Positions 8,622 to 20,212 are shown, counted from the stretch's first letter. The stretch is 64,000 nucleotides of DNA from REEB95 sp963810055 (GCA_963810055.1 CAWEME010000003.1:41504-105503); one strand, 5' to 3'. Numbers and translations are program-made. Notes: generated by a model not told the origin, from the letters alone.

Positions 8622-9086
8622 CTACTCGGTTTTGACCGTGATGTTGCCGTCCTTGAGCGCCGCCTCGACGGCATGCCAGGCCAAGGTCGCGCATTTGACC
8701 CGCGCCGGATAGGCCTTCACCCCGGTCAACGGCTCGAGCCGCTCCAGCTCGTCCTCGAGGCCATGAGACGGATGCGAGGAAGGGAGCGGATTGCCGGTGA
8801 CGCGGGCATGGAAATCCTTGAACAGCTCCCCGGCGGCAGCCACGGTCTTGCCCTTCAGCACCTCGGTCATCAGCGAGGCCGAAGCGGTAGAGATGGCGCA
8901 GCCGCGCCCCTCGAAGCTCACATCCTTGATCACGTCGCCGTCCAGTTCGAGGTAGACGGTGACGCGGTCGCCGCAAAGCGGATTGTGGCCCTTGGCCGAA
9001 TGGGTCGCGTGGGCAAGCGCATGGAAATTGCGCGGATGGCGCCCGTGATCGAGGATGATGTCCTGGTAAAGCTCGCGCGTATCCAT
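8622..9086 (-). CDS. sufU: SufU-type Fe-S assembly / sulfur transfer protein
   Basis: 154 residues. The three conserved Cys of SufU are present: HNPLCGDRV, GRGCAISTASAS and VKCATLAW, together with the aspartate in CGD. In Bacillus SufU these bind zinc and accept persulfide from SufS. It begins 5 bases after sufS, and sufE and sufA are absent here, so SufU is the likely sulfur acceptor for the operon. The ATG at 9086 (MDTRELYQDIILDH) is the family start. Confidence 0.95.
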   Translation of the reverse strand: MDTRELYQDIILDHGRHPRNFHALAHATHSAKGHNPLCGDRVTVYLELDGDVIKDVSFEGRGCAISTASASLMTEVLKGKTVAAAGELFKDFHARVTGNPLPSSHPSHGLEDELERLEPLTGVKAYPARVKCATLAWHAVEAALKDGNITVKTE

Positions 9087-9091
9087 CGTCC

Positions 9092-10336
9092 TCACCCGAA
9101 TATTTTCTGCGCCGCGATCAGCGCGGCGGCGAGCGCGTCGATGTCGCTCTCGTCGTTGTAGATGCCGAGCGAGGCCCGCGTGGTGCCGGCCAGGCCCAAC
9201 CTGTCCATCAGCGGCTGGGCGCAATGATGCCCGGCGCGCACCGCCACGTGATGCTGGTCCAGCACCGTGGCGAGATCGTGGGGATGGATGCCGGGAAGGT
9301 CGAGCGACAGGATCCCGAGCCGCCGCTGCCCCGCCCCGATCAGCTTGACGCCCGGCAGCCTGGAGAGCTGGTCCACACCGTAACCGGTGAGTTGCTCCTC
9401 ATGCGCCAGGATGGCGTCGCGGCCCAGGCCTTCGATGTAGTCCAGCGCGCGCGCCAGGCCGATGGCGCCGGAGATGTCGGGCGTGCCGGCCTCGAAGCGG
9501 TACGGCGGATGCTGGAACGTGGTTTTCTCAAAAGTCACCTGCTCGATCATGTCGCCGCCGCCCTGGAAAGGCGGCATGGATTCGAGGATGTCCTTCTTGG
9601 CATAGAGCACGCCGATGCCGGTCGGCCCATAAGTCTTGTGGCCGGAGAAAACGTAGAAATCGCAATCGAGCGCGCGCACATCAACCGGTAAGCGCGGCGC
9701 CGCCTGGCAGCCATCGACCAGCACCTTGGCGCCCGCTTGGTGCGCCAAACGGATGATGCTGTCGACCGGCAGCAGCGCGCCGGTGGCGTTGGCCAGATGA
9801 GTCACCGCGACCAGCTTGGTTTTGTTGGAAAGTTTTTTCTCGAAGTCGGCGAGATCGAGCCCGCCCGAGGCGTCGATCGGCGCGGCCACCAGTTTCAATC
9901 CGGTGCGCTCGCGGATCAATTGCCAGGGCACGATATTGGCGTGGTGCTCGAGCTCGGTGACCAGCACCTCGTCGCCCGGCTTGAGGAAGGTCAGGCCCCA
10001 CGAATAGGCGACCAGGTTGATCGCCTCGGTTGCGCCGCGCACGAACACGATCTCGTCCGAACTCGCGGCGTTGAGGAATTTCCTCGCGGTTTCACGCGCG
10101 CCTTCATAGAGATCGGAGGAACGCGCCGACAGGCGATAGACGCCGCGATGCACGTTGGCGTAATCGGTGCGGTAGAAATCCGACACGCGGTCGATCACCA
10201 AGGCGGGCTTCTGCGCGCTGGCCGCGCTGTCGAGGAACACCAGCCCGGGATTGCGCTCGAAAATCGGGAAGTCGCGCTTGATGCGGCGCGGATCGAAGCC
10301 GGGCTTGGCCGCCGCTTGGAGCTTGGCCGCGGTCAT
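9092..10336 (-). CDS. sufS: Cysteine desulfurase SufS
   Basis: 414 residues, group II (SufS/CsdA-like) PLP enzyme that releases sulfur from cysteine as an enzyme persulfide. Seen: FLDSAASAQKP near the N-terminus, TELEHHANIVPWQ, the PLP lysine in FSGHKTYGPTGIG, and the active-site Cys in AVRAGHHCAQPLMD. The C-terminal RASLGIYNDESDID is typical. It overlaps the end of sufD by 4 bases (10333-10336). An extra ~15 residues before FDPRRIKRDFPIF is common in this family. Confidence 0.96.
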   Translation of the reverse strand: MTAAKLQAAAKPGFDPRRIKRDFPIFERNPGLVFLDSAASAQKPALVIDRVSDFYRTDYANVHRGVYRLSARSSDLYEGARETARKFLNAASSDEIVFVRGATEAINLVAYSWGLTFLKPGDEVLVTELEHHANIVPWQLIRERTGLKLVAAPIDASGGLDLADFEKKLSNKTKLVAVTHLANATGALLPVDSIIRLAHQAGAKVLVDGCQAAPRLPVDVRALDCDFYVFSGHKTYGPTGIGVLYAKKDILESMPPFQGGGDMIEQVTFEKTTFQHPPYRFEAGTPDISGAIGLARALDYIEGLGRDAILAHEEQLTGYGVDQLSRLPGVKLIGAGQRRLGILSLDLPGIHPHDLATVLDQHHVAVRAGHHCAQPLMDRLGLAGTTRASLGIYNDESDIDALAAALIAAQKIFG

Positions 10337-11630
10337 GATGCGCGTCCCGCCAGCCAGCGTTGCAGATGAACATCGAGGAATTCGCGCAAGCTTGTATCCT
10401 CGACCCGGTCGAGCGCGTCGGCGGCGAAGGCGGCGATCAGCATCTGCCGCGCCTCGGGCACTGGAATTCCGCGGCTTTCGAGATAGAACAGCGCCGCCTC
10501 ATCGAGATCGCCTACGGTCGCGCCGTGGCCGCATTTGACGTCGTCGGCCAGGATGTCGAGCTCGGGCTTGGTGTCGATGGCTGCCCGCGGACTGAGCAGC
10601 AGATTCTTGTTGAGCATATGCGCGTCGGTCTTCTGAGCTTGCGGCCTGACCGCGATGGCGCCGAGGAACGCGCCATGCGCGCTGCCGTCGGCCACGCCCT
10701 TGAATAGTTCATGGGTGGTGCCGCGGGGCGCGGCATGGTCGGCGAAGGTGACGTTGGTCGCCTCCTGAGCGCCGCGCAGAAGGAAAGCGCCGTTGAGGTA
10801 ACATACCGCCCCCTCGCCTTCGAGCCGCGCCTGGCTATCATGGCGCGACAGCTTGGCGCCGAGCGTGAGGACGAAACTCTCGTAACGCGCATCGCGGCCG
10901 ATCTCGATGCGGTTCTGCGCCAGATGGATGGCGGCTTCGCCCTCGTCCTGCAATTTCACATGGGTCAGAGACGCGCCCTTGGCTAGGCCGATCACGCCGG
11001 CCGCATTGGTCCAATAATTTCCCGTACCGGCATAGCTTTCGATCAACGTGGCGCGGCTGCCCGGCCCCAGCAAAACCAGATTGCGCAGATGGCAGGAGCG
11101 CTGCCCGCCCTTGCCGAAATGCGCGATCTCCACCGGCCGGTCGAGCGCCGCGCCCGCTTCGAGCGCCAGGACAAACCCGTCCTCGAACAGCGCGGCGTTC
11201 AGCGAGACAAAGGGCTGGCCGCCGATGGTATCGGTCTCGCGCAGCGCGGAGTCCAGAAGATCGGGGAGCTGTTTGAGGGTTTGCGCCGTCGAGGCGAGAT
11301 AGACGCCCTTGGGCAAGTCGCCGATGACGGAGAGCTTCGAAGAAAAGCGCCCATCGACCAGCACCAGGCGATGCGCTTCGCCTGGAAAACGCCAAGGCGC
11401 CAAAGCGGAAGCTTTGATCGCGGCGGCATCATCCGCCGGCGGGAAGCTCGCCTTCTGCAAACTCTGGAGATTGGTGAAGCGCCAGGTCTCTTGCCGGCGC
11501 GACGGAAAGCCCAGTTCGGCAAAACGCTTCATCGCGCCTTCGCGCCGCGCGGACAGCCAAGCGGGCTCGCCGGATGATCCGCGTCGCTTGAAGGCCTCGA
11601 CATAAGGCCGGATTTCAGAGAGCGCGTCGC

Positions 11631-11634
<4 letters not shown>
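10333..11634 (-). CDS. sufD: Fe-S cluster assembly protein SufD
   Basis: 433 residues, the SufD partner of the SufBC2D scaffold complex. Recognised by WRFTNLQSL near residue 50, the beta-helix core, and the C-terminal block CGHGATVGDLDEAALFYLESRGIP with the conserved Cys-His region at the SufB/SufD interface, followed by REARQML-like and ALDRVED helices. It overlaps sufC by 4 bases upstream and sufS by 4 bases downstream, so the complex is translated in a coupled block. Confidence 0.95.
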
Positions 11635-12380
<746 letters not shown>

Positions 12381-12429
12381 TTTCTCGGGTCCTAGGGCGA
12401 AAATTGGGTTCGTTTGGCAGTTTTCAGAT

Positions 12430-13880
<1,451 letters not shown>

Positions 13881-13884
<4 letters not shown>

Positions 13885-14366
13885 GACATTGCTCCCTTGG
13901 GCGCGGCTCCCCCGCCCGGTGCCGGTCCCTTTGGCGGCGGCATGCGCGCCCAGCGCGCAAGCAGGCCATTGGGCACCATCTCGGCCAGACTCATGGCCGA
14001 AAGCGCGTTGCCGACGGCGTCGTTGATGAGCTGCCAATGCGGCTTGGTCGAGCAGAAATCGGTGCGCACGCAGGACGGGCCGTGGATGGTGCATTGCGTT
14101 GTCCCGATGGCGCCGTCGATCGCCGCCACCACCGCGGAGATCGAGATCGCCTCGGGCGCGTGCGCCAGCTTGTAGCCGCCGGCAGCGCCGCGCGAACCCG
14201 TCACCACCCCGCCATGCGCCAGCGCTTTCAGCACCTTGGCCACGGTCGCGCGCGGCAGGCGGGTCTGTTCGGCCATGCTGGCCGCGGTCATCTGGCGCCC
14301 GGGATCGAGCGCCATCTGGGTGGCGATGATGACGGCGTAATCGGCCATTTTACTCAGGATGATCAT
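13881..14366 (-). CDS. iscR: Rrf2/IscR-type transcription regulator of the SUF operon
   Basis: 161 residues: an N-terminal winged helix (MADYAVIIATQMA, LPRATVAKVLKAL, GSRGAAGGYKLA) and the cluster-binding loop CTIHGPSCVRTDFC with three Cys in IscR spacing. IscR-like proteins bind a [2Fe-2S] cluster and adjust Fe-S assembly genes to demand. It is the first gene of the operon and overlaps sufB by 4 bases. The ATG at 14366 is preceded by GGAGAG; ATG 14348 (MADYAV) is an alternative. The tail after residue 140 is Pro/Gly-rich. Confidence 0.93.
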
Positions 14367-14424
14367 TGGGTTTCTTGGGCTCTCCGGGTGCCGGGCGTAA
14401 TTAGGACAGTTTCAGTACTTATTA

Positions 14425-14444
14425 CATCGGCACTAAAGCCGATG
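14425..14444. promoter_or_regulatory. Inverted repeat upstream of iscR
   Basis: CATCGGC and GCCGATG form perfect 7-base arms around ACTAAA, 58 bases upstream of the iscR start codon. It could be an operator for the SUF operon or a small hairpin. It does not match a regulator motif I can name, and no T-run follows on either strand. Confidence 0.4.
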
Positions 14445-14534
14445 GATCAAGCCCACGCAACCCTGTTTTCATCAGGGTCTTAAAAGGTGCGGCAGCGGAG
14501 GCCGGACGTCCCTGAGCGGAGTTAACCATATTCT

Positions 14535-14559
14535 GAGACAACACATTAATAATTGTCTC
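14535..14559. promoter_or_regulatory. Inverted repeat upstream of the beta-helix gene
   Basis: GAGACAA (14535-14541) and TTGTCTC (14553-14559) are perfect 7-base arms with an 11-base AT-rich spacer; the inner flank adds one near match. It ends 42 bases before the ATG at 14602. This is a position and shape typical of a dimeric repressor or activator site. The regulator is unknown. Confidence 0.45.
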
Positions 14560-14601
14560 TGGTATATTGTTTTTGAAGCAACTTTATTGACAGGATTTCC
14601 C

Positions 14602-16020
14602 ATGCGCGTCCTTCGCGCCTTGCTGCTCATTTTGGCCGTGATCGCGATCGGCGCCTTGCCGGCCGCCGCCGACATGGCGATCAAGCTCAAGGACGGCCGG
14701 GTCATTACCGTGCCGGTTTCGCCCCAGGACGTCGATTCGATCACCTTCACCGCTCCCCATTCAGCTGCGGCTGCGGCAGCGCCCGCCCCTGCCGCTGCAA
14801 CCCGGCCGGCCGCGCCCATCGCGGCCAATCTTCCGTCCCAGGCCCTGGCCATGGCGCCGCTGGCGCCCAATCATCCCTCGGGCCGCGTGCTCCATGTCGG
14901 CCCCGGACGTGACATGAAACTGCCGAGCGAGGCCGCCAAGGCGGCTAAGGACGGCGACGTGATCGAGATCGACGCCGCCGATTACCGCGGCGACGTGGCG
15001 ATCTGGAACGCCAACGACATCGTCATCCGCGGCATCGGCGGCCGCCCCCATCTCGCCGCCGACGGCGAAGCCGCGCAGGGCAAGGGGATCTGGGTCACTC
15101 ACGGCAACAACATCCGCATCGAGAATGTCGAATTGTCGGGCTGCCATGTGAATGACGGCAACGGCGCCGCCATCCGCGCCGAAGGCGCCGGCCTCATCCT
15201 GTCCAAGGTCTATATCCACGACAACGAGGACGGCATCCTCTCCACTAGCAATGCCGAAAGCGACATCGTCATCGAGGATTCGGAATTCGCGCATAACGGC
15301 ACGCCGAGCGGCTCGACCCACGGCATCTATATCGGCAACGTGCGCAGCCTCACGCTGCGCGGCAGCTATTTCCACGACACCGTGACCGGCCATCACGTGA
15401 AGACGCGCGCGCTCACCAACTACATCCTCTATAATCGCATCCTCGACGGCCCCAACAGCAACGCCAGCTATTCGATCGATCTGTCGAACGGCGGGCGCAG
15501 CTACGTCATCGGCAACATCATCGAGAAGGGCCCCCAGGCTGAAAACTACACCATGATCGCTTTTGCGATGGAGGGCCCGACCAATCCGGTGCAGGAGCTT
15601 TACGTCGTCGGCAACACCATGATCATGGACCGCTCGAGCGGCATCTTCATCCGTTCGCGCGGCCCCAATCCGGCCTATGTCGCCGACAACATCTTCGCCG
15701 GCCCAGGCGATCTGATCTCGGGTTCCGGCAAGTTCATCAACAACGTGCTCTCCAACAATGCGCGCGCCGATGGCGATCCCAACGCCGATGGCGGCCGGGG
15801 CAATCGCATCGTCGCCGACGTGCGCTTCACCGATCCGACGCGTTACGACTATCACCTGCTGCCGGGATCGCCGGCCATCGGCGCCGGCGCCGATCCAGGC
15901 GACGGTGCAGGCTTCAAGCTGTTGCCCGTCTATGAGCCGTTGACGCCATTGGGCTTCACCACGCGGCCGGCGGGCGGCGCGCTCGACGCCGGCGCCCTGA
16001 GATACGCCTCTCGCAGTTAA
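14602..16020 (+). CDS. Secreted right-handed parallel beta-helix protein
   Basis: 472 residues. The signal peptide is MRVLRALLLILAVIAIGALP with cleavage near PAAADM, followed by an Ala/Pro-rich linker (about residues 55-85) and then a beta-helix made of short strands with repeated NDIVIRG, NNIRIENVEL, LILSKVYIHDNEDG, DIVIEDSEFAHNG and LTLRGSYFHDT rungs. Such folds are found in polysaccharide lyases, epimerases and surface proteins; I see no lyase catalytic signature that fixes the activity. The tail PGSPAIGAGADPGDG..GALDAGALRY is a common beta-helix C-terminal motif. The ATG at 14602 has AGGA 7 bases upstream. Its stop overlaps the stop of the convergent beta-helix gene. Confidence 0.85.
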   Translation: MRVLRALLLILAVIAIGALPAAADMAIKLKDGRVITVPVSPQDVDSITFTAPHSAAAAAAPAPAAATRPAAPIAANLPSQALAMAPLAPNHPSGRVLHVGPGRDMKLPSEAAKAAKDGDVIEIDAADYRGDVAIWNANDIVIRGIGGRPHLAADGEAAQGKGIWVTHGNNIRIENVELSGCHVNDGNGAAIRAEGAGLILSKVYIHDNEDGILSTSNAESDIVIEDSEFAHNGTPSGSTHGIYIGNVRSLTLRGSYFHDTVTGHHVKTRALTNYILYNRILDGPNSNASYSIDLSNGGRSYVIGNIIEKGPQAENYTMIAFAMEGPTNPVQELYVVGNTMIMDRSSGIFIRSRGPNPAYVADNIFAGPGDLISGSGKFINNVLSNNARADGDPNADGGRGNRIVADVRFTDPTRYDYHLLPGSPAIGAGADPGDGAGFKLLPVYEPLTPLGFTTRPAGGALDAGALRYASRS

Positions 16021-17306
16021 GGTTTCGCGCCCCTGAGCTTAGCCACATAGATGCGGTAATCGGCCAGCAATTGCGCCGCGCGGTTGCACGGCAGCTTGTC
16101 GTATTGGAGGGCGCCTGGGACGCTCGCATCCTTCGGCCGCGGATTTCCGCAAAAATCATCGGTCACGTCGGCCAAGGGCGCGCTCTCGAAATCAAAATGT
16201 CCTTCGGGGCGAAGCGAGAGATTTCCCTCGCGCGCATCGACAAAATATCGATCGAGCGGCAACGCCCCCGGCCCTGCCACCACATTGCCGGAAGCTTCAA
16301 TGCGCGCACCCTCGCTGGCGACAATGCCGCCGGAAACGAGATTATTGATGATCGCGGCATCGCTGTCCTTGCCGCGCACTTCGATGCCATAGGTGCCGAT
16401 GAGCGTGTTGTTGAGCACGCGGCCGTTTTTCGCGCGCCAAAGATAGATGCCGTCCTCCATCGGGCAAGCCAGCACCACATTGTTGCGTATAACGCCGTCG
16501 CGATTCTCGTCCTCATCGCAACTGCCCTCGCAAAATTGCGGGCCGCTGGCGCTGCCGCCCAAAGAGATGCCGCGAGTATAGGGCAAGGGCGACATCATCA
16601 TCGCGCAGGCGACGAGGTTGCGTTCGATCAGCGTTCCCGAAGAATTGCCCTTGAAGAACAAGGCATAGCCGAAATCGTCGTTGATCACCGCCGGGTGGTT
16701 GATCGCCTTGCCGTAATCGGCGATGAGATTTCCGCGCACGATCCAGCCCTGCCCGCCCACCACGTCGATAGGCGCGATCGGGTTATCGGTCTGGCGGTGA
16801 TGGGTATCGAACAGCCAATTGCCTTCGATCAGCACGTCCTTGGGAAAGCGTCCGCCCTCGCCATTGCCTTTGATATGCGCGTTGTAGTCGCGGATGCGGT
16901 TGAAGCGGATCACAGTGCGGTCGGCCCCGGCGACGATGTGGAAGGCATGTTCGCAATCGCTGTCGCTGGCGCAGGTGCCGGCAATGTCGAGGTTCTCGAA
17001 CACCCAATCCGAACCCGAAACCTTGATGAACTCGGTGGCGTGCGAGCGGAGCTCGACCGTGCCCGGGGCAGCGGCGCGCAGGACGATCCCCCGCCCGGGC
17101 GCGCCGTTCTGGCTCAGGCGTAGCGGCGGCAGCTCGTAGGTTCCAGGCGCGATGGTGACGCTGTCGCCCGCCTGCGCCCCCGCCAGATCCTGCAGGATCT
17201 GCGGCACGCTCGACGCCGTCATGTCGCGCGCCTGCGCCGGCGCGGCCCAGCCTGGTGCGATCAGGCCCAACGCGGCCAGGACGTATAGCCGCCTTTTTCC
17301 ATTCAT
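16017..17306 (-). CDS. Secreted parallel beta-helix protein, polysaccharide lyase 6-like
   Basis: 429 residues. The signal peptide starts MNGKRRLYVLAALGLIAPGW and ends near AQARDM. The mature part opens with SSVPQILQDLAGAQAGDSVTIAPGTY and continues GRGIVLRAAAPGTVEL, IKVSGSDWVFENLDI and DRTVIRFNRIRDYNAH, an order close to chondroitinase-B/alginate-lyase-like beta-helix proteins. Four Cys (CASDSDC and FCEGSCDEDE) suggest disulfides in the periplasm or outside. A catalytic Lys/Arg pair cannot be assigned confidently. It faces the other beta-helix gene, sharing 4 bases at the stop codons (16017-16020). Confidence 0.82.
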   Translation of the reverse strand: MNGKRRLYVLAALGLIAPGWAAPAQARDMTASSVPQILQDLAGAQAGDSVTIAPGTYELPPLRLSQNGAPGRGIVLRAAAPGTVELRSHATEFIKVSGSDWVFENLDIAGTCASDSDCEHAFHIVAGADRTVIRFNRIRDYNAHIKGNGEGGRFPKDVLIEGNWLFDTHHRQTDNPIAPIDVVGGQGWIVRGNLIADYGKAINHPAVINDDFGYALFFKGNSSGTLIERNLVACAMMMSPLPYTRGISLGGSASGPQFCEGSCDEDENRDGVIRNNVVLACPMEDGIYLWRAKNGRVLNNTLIGTYGIEVRGKDSDAAIINNLVSGGIVASEGARIEASGNVVAGPGALPLDRYFVDAREGNLSLRPEGHFDFESAPLADVTDDFCGNPRPKDASVPGALQYDKLPCNRAAQLLADYRIYVAKLRGAKP

Positions 17307-17475
17307 TCCGCCAATATGCCGTAGCCTTCCGATTCGCAGAAAGCGCTCAAGCCGGCTTAAAAACCGGCCAACCAACTCATGCGGCTCTTGGCTGGCCCAT
17401 GATTGCAGAATAACACTTGTTCTTGTTATGTTCCTTTGCTAGGCTCTGGGAGTGGCCAACCGGAGGGGATATTCC

Positions 17476-17559
17476 ATGCCGACCAAGTCATTCGACCGTC
17501 AAAGCGCGGCCGTCCTGCTGCTGGGCTGGGTGATGGCGCTCATCACGACCCTGACTTAG
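17476..17559 (+). CDS. Predicted 27-residue membrane peptide
   Basis: The ATG at 17476 is preceded by CGGAGGGGAT, a strong ribosome site 6-7 bases away, and the frame closes at TAG 17557-17559. The peptide has a short charged N-terminus (MPTKSFDRQSA) and one hydrophobic stretch AVLLLGWVMALITTL, as in small single-pass membrane proteins. It stands alone between the beta-helix gene and an OmpR-type regulator. No family is recognised, and the size is near the limit of what sequence alone can support. Confidence 0.45.
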   Translation: MPTKSFDRQSAAVLLLGWVMALITTLT

Positions 17560-17673
17560 CCTTTACGCAGCGGGACTGACCTAAGCCCGCTAGCCGCGGC
17601 CAACCCGCCTAACCGGGCTTTAATCCGCGCCGGGGGTTTCCGCGCCCGCACCATGCCGCTATCGTCGCCTGGT

Positions 17674-18348
17674 ATGAAGCTCCTGCTTATCGAGGACGAC
17701 CAGAAAACCGCCGATTACATCGCCAAGGGCTTGGCTGAATCGGGTTACGTGGTCGACCGCGCCTATGAAGGCCGCGACGGGCTGTTCATGGCCTCGGGCG
17801 GCGGCTATGACGCGCTCGTCGTCGACCGCATGCTGCCCGGCATGGACGGGCTTGCGCTGATCGCCGCCTTGCGCGCCGCCGAAGTCAAGACCCCGGTCTT
17901 GATCCTTTCCGCCCTTGGCGCGGTCGACGACCGGGTCAAGGGGCTGCGCGCCGGCGGCGACGACTACCTGGTCAAGCCTTTCGCCTTCGCCGAACTGTTG
18001 GCGCGTATCGAGGCGCTGCTGCGGCGCGGGCCCGCCTCCGGCGCCACCGTCAAGCTCAAGGCGGGATCACTTGAGATGGACCTGCTGGCGCGCTCCGTCA
18101 CGCGCTCGGGCCGCGAGATCGATCTGCTGCCCCGCGAATTCCGCCTGCTCGAATTCCTGATGCGCCATGCCGGCCAGGTCGTCACCCGCACTATGCTGCT
18201 CGAAAACGTCTGGGACTATCATTTCGACCCGCAAACCAACGTCATCGACGTGCATGTGAGCCGTCTCCGGCAGAAACTCGACAAGGGCTTCGACAAGCCG
18301 CTGCTGCAAACCGTGCGCGGCGCCGGCTACCGCCTGAATGTGGAATAG
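17674..18348 (+). CDS. OmpR/PhoB-family response regulator
   Basis: 224 residues: a receiver with LLIEDDQKTADYIAKG, phospho-Asp in VDRMLPGMDGLAL, and DDYLVKPFAFAELLARIEALLRR, then a winged-helix DNA-binding domain with LLPREFRLLEFLMRHAGQVVTR and VRGAGYRLN. It resembles the CopR/QseB-like group that works with envelope or metal-sensing kinases. The kinase gene follows after 3 bases. I use the ATG at 17674 because homologues begin MKLLLIEDD; an ATG at 17653 would add seven residues. Confidence 0.93.
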   Translation: MKLLLIEDDQKTADYIAKGLAESGYVVDRAYEGRDGLFMASGGGYDALVVDRMLPGMDGLALIAALRAAEVKTPVLILSALGAVDDRVKGLRAGGDDYLVKPFAFAELLARIEALLRRGPASGATVKLKAGSLEMDLLARSVTRSGREIDLLPREFRLLEFLMRHAGQVVTRTMLLENVWDYHFDPQTNVIDVHVSRLRQKLDKGFDKPLLQTVRGAGYRLNVE

Positions 18349-18351
18349 CCC

Positions 18352-19794
18352 ATGCCCTTGACCGTGCGCGGCATCGATATCTGGCGCTTTCTCCACACCA
18401 ACGCCTTCCGCATCGCCGCGGTCTATTTCGTGCTGTTCGCGGCTTCGGTTCTGGCGCTGCTTGTCTTCTTCTATTTTTCGACCGCCGATTTCCTTGAGCG
18501 CCAAATCGAAGCCACGGTCGACGCCGAGATCCGTGGTTTGCAGGAACAGCGCGATTTCCAGGGCTTGGTTGAGGTGATCCACGAACGCAGCGCGCCCGGC
18601 CGCGCCAACAACATGCTCTATTTGCTCACCGATCCGTTGCTGAATCCGCTCGCCGGCAATCTCTCGCAATGGCCGCGCGAGGCGCGGCAGGTGCGCCCCG
18701 GCTGGTTCCTGTTTCCGATCCAGGTTGCCACGCGCAACGGTCCCGAAACCCACAACGTGCTGTGCTCGGTCTTCGTGCTGAACAATGGCGACCATCTGCT
18801 GGTCGGACGCGATTTGCACGACGCCACCATGTTCCGCATCCGGATTCTGACCACGCTGGCCTGGTCGGGGCTGATCGCGCTCGGCCTCGGCGTCGCCGGT
18901 GGCGTGATCATGACCCGCAACATGCTGCGCCGGGTCGAGGCCGTGGCCAAGACCACCGAACAGATCATCCGGGGCGACTTCGCTCAGCGCGTGCCCTTAT
19001 CCGGCAGCGGCGACGAATTCGACCAGCTCGGATCCAATCTCAACGTGATGCTCGACCAGATCGAGCGGTTGATGGCCGGCATGCGCCAGGTCACCGATAA
19101 CATCGCGCACGATCTGCGCACGCCGTTATCGCGCCTGCGCGCGCGTTTGGAAGTGACGCTGCTGGAAAAACCCGACACCACGCGTTACGCGGAAGCCTTG
19201 CGCGAAACCATAGCCGAGGCCGATCAGCTGCTCGGCACCTTCAACGCGCTTTTGAGCATCGCCGAGGCCGAGGCGGGCTCCCGGCGCGATACCGCCACGG
19301 TGGTCGACCTGTCCGAGATCGCGCGCGCCGTCGCCGAGCTTTACGAGCCGGTGGCCGAGGAAAAAGGCCTGGTCCTGAGCTTCGATGCGCCGCAGCCGGT
19401 GAATGTCCGCGGCGACCGCCATCTGTTGTCGCAGGCGATCGCCAATCTGCTGGACAATGCGCTCAAATACACGCCGGCGGGCATAGTCGCGCTGAAGGTC
19501 GGCGGCGTGGATCAGACGGCCCGGGTCGAGGTCGCCGATAACGGACCCGGCATCCCCGCAGACCGCCGCGAGGCGGTGTTCGACCGCTTCGTCCGCCTCG
19601 AAGGCAGCCGTTCGACGCCCGGCAACGGGCTGGGATTGAGCTTGGTGCGTGCGGTGGCGCGGCTCCATGACGGCACGGCCACACTCGAGGACAACAATCC
19701 CGGCCTCAAGGCGATCCTCTCCCTGCCGATGGCACAAGAGCAAGCAGAGCCGGCGGTTTCCGACTCATTCCCGCCCCTGGCGGAGGGCGCGTAA
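18352..19794 (+). CDS. Membrane sensor histidine kinase with HAMP domain
   Basis: 480 residues. Transmembrane segment 1 is at about 20-42 and segment 2 at about 165-188, bracketing a ~120-residue periplasmic sensor. HAMP covers about 188-240 (MLRRVEAVAKTTEQIIRGDF), HisKA has phospho-His in NIAHDLRTPLSRLRARLE, and HATPase shows NLLDNALKYTPAG, DNGPGIPADRRE and GNGLGLSLVRAV. Architecture and order match two-component pairs of the CopS/QseC type. The stimulus is unknown. It starts 3 bases after its regulator. Confidence 0.93.
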   Translation: MPLTVRGIDIWRFLHTNAFRIAAVYFVLFAASVLALLVFFYFSTADFLERQIEATVDAEIRGLQEQRDFQGLVEVIHERSAPGRANNMLYLLTDPLLNPLAGNLSQWPREARQVRPGWFLFPIQVATRNGPETHNVLCSVFVLNNGDHLLVGRDLHDATMFRIRILTTLAWSGLIALGLGVAGGVIMTRNMLRRVEAVAKTTEQIIRGDFAQRVPLSGSGDEFDQLGSNLNVMLDQIERLMAGMRQVTDNIAHDLRTPLSRLRARLEVTLLEKPDTTRYAEALRETIAEADQLLGTFNALLSIAEAEAGSRRDTATVVDLSEIARAVAELYEPVAEEKGLVLSFDAPQPVNVRGDRHLLSQAIANLLDNALKYTPAGIVALKVGGVDQTARVEVADNGPGIPADRREAVFDRFVRLEGSRSTPGNGLGLSLVRAVARLHDGTATLEDNNPGLKAILSLPMAQEQAEPAVSDSFPPLAEGA

Positions 19795-19803
19795 TTCCCG
19801 GCC

Positions 19804-20010
19804 CTAGCGTAACGCGCGAAGTTCCCAGAAAGCGGCGTCGTATCCTGACTCGGCGCGCGCCTTGTTGCGCGCGAGGCGGCGGCCGATGTCACTCAGTTGA
19901 CGCCGCAATTCCTCGTGGCTCACTCCGGCGCTCCGCACCACGGGTCCCATCACATCGTCGCCCAAGAGTTCTTCCAGATCGGGCTCACCCGCCAATCGCC
20001 AGCGTGACAT
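19804..20010 (-). CDS. Small conserved-looking hypothetical protein
   Basis: 68 residues, soluble and helical, rich in Arg, Glu and Leu (EELLGDDVMGPVV, EELRRQLSDIGRRLARNKA). The ATG at 20010 follows AAGGAGAG at 5 bases, a strong ribosome site. It lies tail to tail with the kinase gene, 9 bases apart. No family is recognised. Confidence 0.6.
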   Translation of the reverse strand: MSRWRLAGEPDLEELLGDDVMGPVVRSAGVSHEELRRQLSDIGRRLARNKARAESGYDAAFWELRALR

Positions 20011-20212
20011 ACCACTCTCCTTAACCGCCTGTTAACCCCGCCGACCCGCGCACCGGAGACGGCGGCAACGCAATCATAATGCCGGCCAACCTTGGCCATT
20101 TTATGGCGCGAGACGGAAATTTCCGTGTATCCGTCCGGCGGCGAAGCCCAATTCCTACCGAAACACTAACATCGCCATTCATTTAACTTTTTTCATTCAC
20201 AATGGCGGCGTC

